Below the pieces are notes generated by a model. It did no database searches and had not been told where the DNA came from. It saw only the letters and a program-made list of their open reading frames with translations. A stretch of 25,032 bases of DNA from Deltaproteobacteria bacterium (lineage in GTDB: Bacteria; Desulfobacterota_E; Deferrimicrobia; Deferrimicrobiales; Deferrimicrobiaceae), in contig JAMDBZ010000045.1 in assembly GCA_023488945.1 (NCBI GenBank), positions 1 to 25,032 of the forward strand, written 5' to 3'. Below are positions 15,528 through 21,786 of this stretch, piece by piece. The translations under genes were made by a program, and so were the position numbers. Every line of letters starts with the position of its first letter. Within the stretch, counting starts at the first letter, position 1.

Positions 15528-15566
15528 ATGCTTTCTCAGGCGAACCAGTGCAAGGTTTCGCAGTGA
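15528..15566 (+). other. Possible 12-residue leader peptide
   Basis: ATG at 15528 follows AAAGGGGGTG and opens a 12-codon frame, MLSQANQCKVSQ, that stops at 15564-15566. The stop codon falls inside the left arm of the 15554-15600 hairpin. The site is closer to the ATG than ideal. The layout recalls leader-peptide control, but a chance frame is quite possible. Confidence 0.2.
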
Positions 15567-15600
15567 AATTTTTACAGGGAGGATCTCACTGCCAAAAACC
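15554..15600 (+). promoter_or_regulatory. Hairpin upstream of the first CoA-transferase gene
   Basis: GGTTT (15554-15558) and GCAGTGA (15560-15566) pair with TCACTGC (15586-15592) and AAACC (15596-15600): 12 pairs with a small internal loop. The 19-base apical loop holds AGGGAGG, a ribosome-site-like sequence with no useful start codon close behind. It lies in the 166-base gap between the first and second cassette genes. It may be an attenuator, a processing site or a stabilising stem. Confidence 0.4.
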
Positions 15601-15642
15601 TCATGGAAAACGCCCCTGTGATGCATGAATGGAGGTCGAACG

Positions 15643-17160
15643 ATGGCGCAAGAGAAAAAGGAAATCGAGATCAAGAGTCGGGCGGACACCCTGCCGTTGT
15701 GCGGGCCCGATGTCAGGCCCTGGCCGGTGACGCCCCCTCCTTCGCCGGAAGAGGTCATGAAAGTCTACGCAAAGCGGAAGGCGGAGGAGTTCGGCAAATG
15801 GTGTGAGGACAACCTCAGGTTCGAGAAAGGTTTTGGAAAGGCGGAGGCGCTTCAGGGATTCAAGGTCCTCGACATCGGTCTCTGGAGGCTCGGACACAAG
15901 TTCGCCTCTTCGTGTCTCGCGGAGGCCGGGGCGGAGGTGGTCTGTATCGAGCCGCCCGGGGGAGACCCCCTGAGGAAGCTGACCCCCTTCGGGAGAGAGG
16001 AGTACATGCTCGCCGACAAGGAAACCGGGGAGAAGTGCGGCCTCACGTTCATGAACGAGATGAGGAACAAGCATTCCATTACGCTCGATATCGAGACCGA
16101 GGAGGGCCGGGAGGTTTTCAGGAAGCTTGCCCGGCACGCCGATGTGATCGTCGAGGGGCATCTCCCCGGCTACATGGACAATCTCGGCATCGGGTACCGG
16201 CAGCTCTCCAGGATCAACCCCAAGCTCGTTTACTGCTGGGTGGGTGTCCGCGGGCAGTGGGGCCCCTTCAAGGACAGGGTGTCGAAGCACGGTCAGTGGG
16301 AACTTGACCCCTTTGCCCAAGCCACAAACGCCTTCCTCCACAACACCGGCTTCCCCCAGGACCAGCTCCCCAGGGGGAAGGGGGGCGACCCCACCCGGTC
16401 CGGCGTATGGGCTGCCGACTACATCGCCGGCGAGCAGGCGGCGGTCAACATCCTGGCGGCGCTCTACTGGAGAGATCAGTTCAGCGGAGAGGGGCAGTTC
16501 ACCGAGGTCAGCGGCGCGGAGGCTCTGTTCGACATCCTCGACTTCGATCTCGCCTGGTACGGTTTCAACGCCAGCATCAAGGCGAGGACCGGGGGCTGGG
16601 ATCCCAACCTCAACCAGTACGAGTGGAATCCCTGCAGGGACGGCTACATGATGATCGGCGGCCAGAGCGACCGGCTCTGGTACCGGATCGGCATGTGCAT
16701 CGAGCGGGATTACCCCCAGTTCGGCCGGCTGATCCATGAAGACCCCTTCCTCAAGGAGGTGGGGGCGAGGAACGCCCTGCACGCCCTGATCAAGACGTAC
16801 ACCCTGACCACCCGGTGGCTCAGGGACATCAACCGCGTGGAAGCCGAAGAGAAACTCATGGACTACGAGATCGCAGCCGGGCCTGTCCTGTACTTCGACG
16901 AGGTCTGTGAGTTCCCGCACTTCAAGTATCGACCCTGGGTCTACACCGTGGAGAGCGATTACGGGACAATACTTTATGCCACCCCCAACAATGCCTTCCA
17001 GGTGAGGACGCCGCACCGGGTCAAGTGGATCGGAAGAGCGCTGGGGAAGGATAACCATGAGATTTACAGCAGGTGGCTTGGCATGGGTCCGACGAAGGTC
17101 GAGGAGCTCAAGGAACGAGGGGTGATCGGGGTGGGTTCGGCGACGGTCGAGAAAGTCTAG
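15643..17160 (+). CDS. Family III CoA-transferase (CaiB/BaiF type), subunit A
   Basis: The predicted reaction is transfer of CoA from a donor such as succinyl-CoA to a carboxylic acid. The 505 residues are about 100 more than usual, with about 70 extra at the N-terminus before the fold begins at [20 protein letters not shown]. The nucleophilic Asp that forms the aspartyl-CoA thioester is D222 in [16 protein letters not shown], at the standard spacing (Asp four residues before Gln-Ala). [19 protein letters not shown] is the usual early CoA-site motif. The ATG at 15643 has GGAGGT upstream. A related gene follows after 19 bases, as in two-subunit enzymes like benzylsuccinate CoA-transferase BbsEF. 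By my count 18 of 34 Arg codons are AGG/AGA, unlike the CGG/CGC-rich flanks. The substrate is unknown. Confidence 0.9.
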   Translation: MAQEKKEIEIKSRADTLPLCGPDVRPWPVTPPPSPEEVMKVYAKRKAEEFGKWCEDNLRFEKGFGKAEALQGFKVLDIGLWRLGHKFASSCLAEAGAEVVCIEPPGGDPLRKLTPFGREEYMLADKETGEKCGLTFMNEMRNKHSITLDIETEEGREVFRKLARHADVIVEGHLPGYMDNLGIGYRQLSRINPKLVYCWVGVRGQWGPFKDRVSKHGQWELDPFAQATNAFLHNTGFPQDQLPRGKGGDPTRSGVWAADYIAGEQAAVNILAALYWRDQFSGEGQFTEVSGAEALFDILDFDLAWYGFNASIKARTGGWDPNLNQYEWNPCRDGYMMIGGQSDRLWYRIGMCIERDYPQFGRLIHEDPFLKEVGARNALHALIKTYTLTTRWLRDINRVEAEEKLMDYEIAAGPVLYFDEVCEFPHFKYRPWVYTVESDYGTILYATPNNAFQVRTPHRVKWIGRALGKDNHEIYSRWLGMGPTKVEELKERGVIGVGSATVEKV

Positions 17161-17179
17161 GAGAAAGGGGTGATTTGAG

Positions 17180-18595
17180 ATGGCAAAGGACCCGAGAGAG
17201 ACAAGGATCGAGGATCTTCCCGGCCCCAAGAGCAAGGAAGAGCTCGAAGAGATGAAGATGCCCTACGAGGAGTACTGCCGGAAGGCCTTCGACCCGGGCA
17301 ACGAGTGGTCGAAGCCCGAAGCGCTGAAGGGGGTCCGGTGGCTCTCCTGCACCATGTACATCTTCACGCCCCACTCGGCGGCCAACCTGGCGGAGCTCGG
17401 AGCCGAGGTGATCAAGATCGAGATCCCGAGGATGGGCGACGCCATGCGGCACACCTCCCCGTTCAACGAGGCGTACCTGTATCCCCTCCACGACACGAGG
17501 CCGATGACCGGCACCGGCTTCGGATTCCTGGGCGCCAACGTGAACATGCAGTACCTGAGCATGGACTACCACATCCCCGAGATGGTGGACGTCTTCTACC
17601 GGCTGGTCAGGATGAGCGACGGGCTGACGGAGCTTTACAGGCCGGGAACTCTCGACCGGTGGAAGATGAGCTACAGGTACCTCCAGGAGATCAACCCGAG
17701 GTTCATCTACGTATGGGGCGGCGGCTTCGGGTACGGGCCGAAGGTCTTCGGCGGTTCCTACGACATCCTGGGGCAAGCCCACGCAGGGTTTGCTTCCATC
17801 ACCGGGATGCACGAGTTCATGGGCGGGCACTGCACCAAGCACTCCAACTGGATCATCGACTGGGGTTCCGGAACCCTGATCACTTACGGGGTCCTGGCAT
17901 CCCTCCACTGGCGGAGGAAGACAGGCCTGGGCACCATGATCGAGTTCTCCCAGGTGCAGACCCCGGCCCGGTTCTCCGAGTATAGTGTGCCCCTCTACGG
18001 CCGGTTCGGAATTGTCCGGCAGCGCTGGGGCAACTGGGACACCCAGCTCTGCGTTCACGGGATCATCCTGTGCGGCAAGTCCGACTTCCCCGATGCCCAG
18101 AACCCGCAGGACAAGTTCGACGCCCGGTACGTGATGGTCTCCGCCTTCAACGAGCCGGACTTCAAGGAGCTCTGCGACATCACCGGACTGAAGGATCTCT
18201 ACGGGAAATACAAGGCGCACAAGGACCGGGTGGATGCCAAGCCCCAGGTCGAGATCTACGGAGCGCTGGAGCGGTGGGCCGCCGACAAGACCCGGTCGCA
18301 GGTCGTCAAGACCTTGACGGATGCGGGAATCCTGGCCGCTCCCGTGATGAACGACCGGGAGGTCTACGAGTGCGAACACTACCGGCAGAGGGGCTCCATC
18401 CGGTGGCTGGATGATCCCCTTTACGGCGATGTCCTGCTCCAGAGCGGCCACAGCGTCGGGCTGTTGTCCAAGACCCCCAGGAGAACCAACTGGATCTGGA
18501 GGCCGGTGGGCGGCGACAACGTCAAGATCTACCGTGACATGCTCGGCATTCCATTGAGCAAGATCGAGGAATGGTACAACAAGGCCTATATCTAA
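17180..18595 (+). CDS. Family III CoA-transferase (CaiB/BaiF type), subunit B
   Basis: This is a 471-residue paralogue of the preceding gene and its probable partner. The fold starts near residue 50 ([20 protein letters not shown]), and [17 protein letters not shown] is the family's early motif. The catalytic Asp is D195 in [18 protein letters not shown]. It keeps the sequence [17 protein letters not shown] (family form NPRLIYxSxSGFGxxGP), nearer to the consensus than subunit A. The N-terminal extension is about 45 residues. Both subunits keep the nucleophile, so the heteromer may have two active sites or two different specificities. The ATG at 17180 has AAAGGGGTG upstream. It ends 12 bases before the next gene, so the genes are tightly linked. 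Confidence 0.9.
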   Translation: MAKDPRETRIEDLPGPKSKEELEEMKMPYEEYCRKAFDPGNEWSKPEALKGVRWLSCTMYIFTPHSAANLAELGAEVIKIEIPRMGDAMRHTSPFNEAYLYPLHDTRPMTGTGFGFLGANVNMQYLSMDYHIPEMVDVFYRLVRMSDGLTELYRPGTLDRWKMSYRYLQEINPRFIYVWGGGFGYGPKVFGGSYDILGQAHAGFASITGMHEFMGGHCTKHSNWIIDWGSGTLITYGVLASLHWRRKTGLGTMIEFSQVQTPARFSEYSVPLYGRFGIVRQRWGNWDTQLCVHGIILCGKSDFPDAQNPQDKFDARYVMVSAFNEPDFKELCDITGLKDLYGKYKAHKDRVDAKPQVEIYGALERWAADKTRSQVVKTLTDAGILAAPVMNDREVYECEHYRQRGSIRWLDDPLYGDVLLQSGHSVGLLSKTPRRTNWIWRPVGGDNVKIYRDMLGIPLSKIEEWYNKAYI

Positions 18596-18607
18596 GGAGG
18601 GAACGCC

Positions 18608-19093
18608 GTGGCCGATGTCATTTGGTGCAAAAAGGAAGTGGGCGGCAAGCCGTGCAACACCGTCAACTACCTGGACCCCTATTGCTTCTGGAACTGGGAA
18701 GGGACGATCAACTGCGCGGAGTGCGGAACGGTCTACTACATCTACATGATCCAGGGCCACATGTACAGAGGGCCGGATGAAAAGCCGGGCGAGAAGCCGG
18801 ACCTGAGCCCCCTCTATGCGGACAAGCCGCTGGAAGGCTACAGGGCCTATTACCCGGGCGCCAAAGGCAGGACCAGACCCTATGAGTGCCTGCCCAGGCA
18901 TATCTATCTGGGCAAGGCCGACATGGTCAAGTTCAGCGTCAGGGGGAGGCCCGTGCGTGGTTGGCGTCCTCAGCCGCCGAGCGGCGGACTGGCCGGTCAA
19001 TTCCCTTACAAGTGGGATATCCAGAAGCTGTCTCCCGAGGTCTGGGCGGAGTACCAGGAGAAACGGAAAAAGGGCGTAGTCAAGGAGTGGTGA
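18608..19093 (+). CDS. Cysteine-rich small protein of unknown function (metal-binding motif)
   Basis: I do not recognise this 161-residue protein. The first 40 residues hold five cysteines, C7-x8-C16-x9-C26-x9-C36-x2-C39. The last pair forms a zinc-ribbon-like knuckle in NCAECGTVYYIYM. The rest is rich in Pro, Gly, Tyr and Lys, with aromatic-basic stretches and a Trp-rich C-terminus, and has no membrane span. It starts with GTG at 18608, decided by AAGGAGG seven bases before it. It lies 12 bases after CoA-transferase B and 16 bases before another Cys-rich gene. It may bind Zn or an Fe-S cluster and act as an accessory or third subunit. There is no direct proof of function. Confidence 0.8.
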   Translation: MADVIWCKKEVGGKPCNTVNYLDPYCFWNWEGTINCAECGTVYYIYMIQGHMYRGPDEKPGEKPDLSPLYADKPLEGYRAYYPGAKGRTRPYECLPRHIYLGKADMVKFSVRGRPVRGWRPQPPSGGLAGQFPYKWDIQKLSPEVWAEYQEKRKKGVVKEW

Positions 19094-19109
19094 AAGAAAG
19101 GAGCGGCAT

Positions 19110-19370
19110 ATGGTGGATAAGGAAAAACTGACGCCCGAGGAATACCTGGCGACGATCCTTGTCCCGGAAAAGGGCCGGGAGACGGGGCACATCTGCTGGG
19201 ACTGCAAACACTTGAAGCCGGTCCTGAAGGGCTCCAAGTTCCCGCCCGCGGACCTCATCGGCTGGTGCACGATGATCCACTGGCCCTTCTCCTGGTGCGT
19301 CACGGACTTCAACGTCGTCAAGAAGTGTTACGCTTTCGAAAAGGGGATCTATACGGCGAAGAAGTTCTGA
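19110..19370 (+). CDS. Small cysteine-rich protein, possible Fe-S or Zn subunit
   Basis: The 86-residue protein has five cysteines, C29-x2-C32-x20-C53-x9-C63-x9-C73, within CWDCKHLKPV, GWCTMIHWPF and SWCVTDFNVVKKCYAFEKG. A CxxC knuckle followed by single cysteines and a C-terminal Cys-x-x-Phe is similar in outline to the small [4Fe-4S] subunits of fumarate-adding glycyl-radical enzymes (BssB/BssC type). That is a resemblance of pattern only, and no glycyl-radical large subunit is present. A Zn site is equally possible. The ATG at 19110 has AAAGGAG upstream. The next gene starts two bases after its stop. Confidence 0.8.
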   Translation: MVDKEKLTPEEYLATILVPEKGRETGHICWDCKHLKPVLKGSKFPPADLIGWCTMIHWPFSWCVTDFNVVKKCYAFEKGIYTAKKF

Positions 19371-19372
19371 AC

Positions 19373-19666
19373 ATGGAAGAAAACGTCCGAAAGGAGCTGG
19401 AAACGCTCCAGAGGATGGTGCTCAACTGGAAGGCGGACTATCTCGGTTGGGCACCATCCGCCGGGGGAGATGAGATCTTGGCGCAAGATCTCCTCGAAGA
19501 GATCGAGACCCACGTCTACCCTTACGTGCGAAGGATGTACGAGTGCAACTACCTCAGCCAATCCGAGGTTCGTGAGTTCATGGACGATTGCTTCAAACAA
19601 GTCGAGGACCTCCGAAAGACATTGGGGGAGATGGAGGTTCGACAGCTTCCCGAAGGAGGAGGGTAG
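19373..19666 (+). CDS. Small helical protein of unknown function
   Basis: This 97-residue, acidic, mostly helical protein has charged heptad-like stretches at both ends (NVRKELETLQRMVLNWKADY and SQSEVREFMDDCFKQVEDLR). They suggest a helical bundle or coiled-coil adaptor. There is no signal peptide, membrane span or metal motif. The ATG at 19373 stands two bases after the stop of the preceding gene and two bases ahead of the next, so translation is coupled. I know no family for it. Position suggests a structural partner of the CoA-transferase or of the Cys-rich proteins. Confidence 0.75.
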   Translation: MEENVRKELETLQRMVLNWKADYLGWAPSAGGDEILAQDLLEEIETHVYPYVRRMYECNYLSQSEVREFMDDCFKQVEDLRKTLGEMEVRQLPEGGG

Positions 19667-19668
19667 AC

Positions 19669-20088
19669 ATGCCTGAAAAATGCCGTGTGGGCGTCTGCGG
19701 GTACGACCCCATGCTCGTTCGAGGATACCTGAAAACGGGCGAGAGGGCCCTGTGGTGGCATCTCTCGGACGAAACCTACGAGGAATTCCAGGTCAAACCG
19801 AATACCCCGGTCTCGGGGAAGCTCCTCGGGATCTATGACGGCGAGGGGAAAAAGGTGGCTTCCCCCAACGATTCGTTCGAGTGGAAGACCGCCAAGGAGT
19901 CGGGACTTGCCGTCCTGTTGCCGCCGGATGTCGTCAGCAACCACAAACTGACGGCGTTTCACTTCCTGGAGCTTCTCGTCGAGAAGATCGGGGGCAAACC
20001 GGTCTTCCCGGGCCAGGAGAAGACGAGCACCAAATGGTGGCCCGAGGAAAAAATGAAGCTCGAATACAAGGTGGGGTACATCGGGTGA
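19669..20088 (+). CDS. Small protein of unknown function, last gene of the operon
   Basis: I do not recognise this 139-residue protein. It begins PEKCRVGVCGYDPMLVRGY (C5 and C10), continues with a probably beta-rich part (ALWWHLSDETYEEFQVKPNT and VSGKLLGIYDGEGKKV), then AVLLPPDVVSNHKLTAFHFL and a Lys/Trp/Glu-rich tail. It is probably soluble and cytosolic. The ATG at 19669 has GAAGGAGGAGGG upstream and lies two bases after the previous stop. A strong terminator follows at 20152, so this is the end of the cassette. Confidence 0.78.
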   Translation: MPEKCRVGVCGYDPMLVRGYLKTGERALWWHLSDETYEEFQVKPNTPVSGKLLGIYDGEGKKVASPNDSFEWKTAKESGLAVLLPPDVVSNHKLTAFHFLELLVEKIGGKPVFPGQEKTSTKWWPEEKMKLEYKVGYIG

Positions 20089-20151
20089 GGCCCGGGGAAA
20101 TTCCGGCGGAGGGGCTTCCTGCGACCGTCCGGATTTTTCCTTCCCCTCCTC

Positions 20152-20198
20152 ATCCCCCTCTCCTGGGCAGGCCGCATCGGGGGAGGGGGATTTTTTTT
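20152..20198 (+). terminator. Intrinsic terminator of the CoA-transferase operon
   Basis: ATCCCCCTCTCC (20152-20163) pairs with GGGGAGGGGGAT (20180-20191), 12 bp with one G-T wobble, 16-base loop, and a run of eight T (20191-20198). This is the clearest terminator in the window. It lies 64 bases past the last cassette gene and sets the downstream metallo-hydrolase genes apart as a second unit. The rest of 20089-20314 shows no gene. Confidence 0.85.
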
Positions 20199-20314
20199 CG
20201 GGCCGGGCTTCCCGCGGAAGAATCGGCAGGGACGCCCGATCCGTTCGCGACGGGTCGGAATGCCGCGAAGGCCCGGACGTTCGGGCGCCGATCGCGGAAC
20301 GGGGGCGGCTGGAT

Positions 20315-21550
20315 ATGACGGAGAACGGAAAATCCTCGCACGAGTGGGAGACGAAGCACCCCGGATGGCTGCCCCTGTCGGGCCTTCTCGGCGCAGAGGT
20401 TCCGTTTTTTGAAAAAATCCTCCTGCTGCCCGGATTCGAATTCTCCTCGAACATCTACGTCGTGGCGGGGAACGGTCTCTCGATCGTCGATCCCGGCAAC
20501 GATTACACGGCCTTCGTCGATCTCTTCGCGCGAGGTCACGGGCCGGCGGACATCAAGAAGGTCGTCATCACCCACGGCCACCGCGACCACGCGATGGGAG
20601 TGTTCGAGCTCCTGAGATCGTATCCGGGCATCATCGAGGGCGGGGGCCTCGATCTGATCCTTCATGAAGCGGGCCCCGCCGAGCTCAAGGAGGTTGCGAA
20701 ACGGGCCGGCGTCCGCGTCACCGAGGTCCGGGGGGGAGAAGCCATCGGGATCGGCGGCCATGAATGGGAGGTGATCCATACGCCCGGCCACACCATGGAC
20801 GGGATATGCCTTTATCACCCCCCGAGCAAAACGGTTTTTACCGGAGACACGGTATTGCCCCATGCCATGGCCGAGCCCGACGAAAATGCCGGAGGAAGGC
20901 TGGACCACTACCTCTACGGCCTCAGGACATTGCTCGGGAAAGACGTCGAGAACGTGCTGCCCGGTCACGGGCTGCCCGTGGCCTCCGTCGGCAAGAAGGT
21001 CATCGAGGAGACCTACGAAGGGGTGATGATGAAGATCATCGGAGTCGAAGCCGGGAGGAAGACTCCATGGATCGATGGAGCGACAGCCCTTGCTCAAAAG
21101 GGGCTCCTGGAAGAGGCCGCATTCTGCTGTGAAAAGGAACTGGCCTCCAATCCGGAAAACCCGAGGGCTCTCCAGTTGAAAGCCTCCTGTCTCAATGACC
21201 TCGGACGGTTCCATGAGGCCCTTGGAACCCTTGACAAGCTGGAAGAACTCCATTCACAGGGGAAAGCGGATCCATTCGAGCTGATCGCAAGGGGATACGC
21301 GCTGATGGGGCTTGGCAGGTACCATGAAAGCGTCAGGTTTTTCGACGAGGTGCTGAAGATCAGGCCCGGGGTGAAAGACGCGCTGATCTACAAAGGAATG
21401 GCCCTCTATCTTGCAGGGGACTATGACGAGGCGATGGAAATCGAGCATTTCCGGACCGAGTTCATGGGGAGATTCCGGGAGGAATTGCTCAAGAAAAAGA
21501 AGTCTTCAGGCTCATCGGACATTGGAGCCCCGGGAGACCGAAGTGGATAA
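20315..21550 (+). CDS. Metallo-beta-lactamase-fold hydrolase with C-terminal TPR domain
   Basis: The 411-residue protein has an N-terminal metallo-beta-lactamase fold (about 35-245) with the complete dimetal site: H87-x-H89-x-D91-H92 in THGHRDHAMG, H159 in HTPGHTMDG, D178 in FTGDT and H218 in LPGHG. Glyoxalase II-like and thioester hydrolases share this set. The C-terminal part (about 255-390) has three to four TPR-like units such as NPRALQLKASCLNDLGRFHE and PGVKDALIYKGMALYLAGDY. There is no signal peptide. The ATG at 20315 has only a weak site. The neighbouring CoA-transferases make CoA-thioester hydrolysis an attractive guess, but a terminator separates the units. The next gene overlaps its stop. 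Confidence 0.87.
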   Translation: MTENGKSSHEWETKHPGWLPLSGLLGAEVPFFEKILLLPGFEFSSNIYVVAGNGLSIVDPGNDYTAFVDLFARGHGPADIKKVVITHGHRDHAMGVFELLRSYPGIIEGGGLDLILHEAGPAELKEVAKRAGVRVTEVRGGEAIGIGGHEWEVIHTPGHTMDGICLYHPPSKTVFTGDTVLPHAMAEPDENAGGRLDHYLYGLRTLLGKDVENVLPGHGLPVASVGKKVIEETYEGVMMKIIGVEAGRKTPWIDGATALAQKGLLEEAAFCCEKELASNPENPRALQLKASCLNDLGRFHEALGTLDKLEELHSQGKADPFELIARGYALMGLGRYHESVRFFDEVLKIRPGVKDALIYKGMALYLAGDYDEAMEIEHFRTEFMGRFREELLKKKKSSGSSDIGAPGDRSG

Positions 21551-21731
21551 GCCGGAAACGGAAAAACCGGAAAGGAAAAAATGGGACCCGAACTGCCCGA
21601 AATGCAAGGAAGAGCTGCAACGGCACATGGAACTCTGGCAGGCCCAGTACGACGACGTGGACCACGGGGCCGGGATCTACCGGCTGCTGTTCGAGCATTA
21701 CTGCACGCATGAAGGCCGGCAGGACGGCTGA
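21543..21731 (+). CDS. 62-residue Cys/His-rich protein
   Basis: The small protein starts with GTG at 21543, inside the last codons of the metallo-hydrolase gene (eight-base overlap), with GGGAG upstream. A Lys/Glu-rich N-terminus precedes C18-x2-C21 (NCPKCKEEL), and HYCTH near the end adds C54 with H52 and H56. This makes a likely one-metal zinc site closing a helical hairpin. The central helix ELQRHMELWQAQYDDVD is loosely like the first helix of the protein at 19373. It is probably co-translated with the hydrolase. Function unknown. A convergent alaS end follows 55 bases on. Confidence 0.65.
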   Translation: MDKPETEKPERKKWDPNCPKCKEELQRHMELWQAQYDDVDHGAGIYRLLFEHYCTHEGRQDG

Positions 21732-21786
21732 GACGACGATCCCGGCGCCCGATCCCCGATCCGGGCGGTTCCTCCGGGGGTGACGG

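Noticed and set aside
15437..15806. Small frames at 15437-15628 and 15603-15806.
   Set aside because: They overlap real genes, lack good ribosome sites and have no protein-like pattern.
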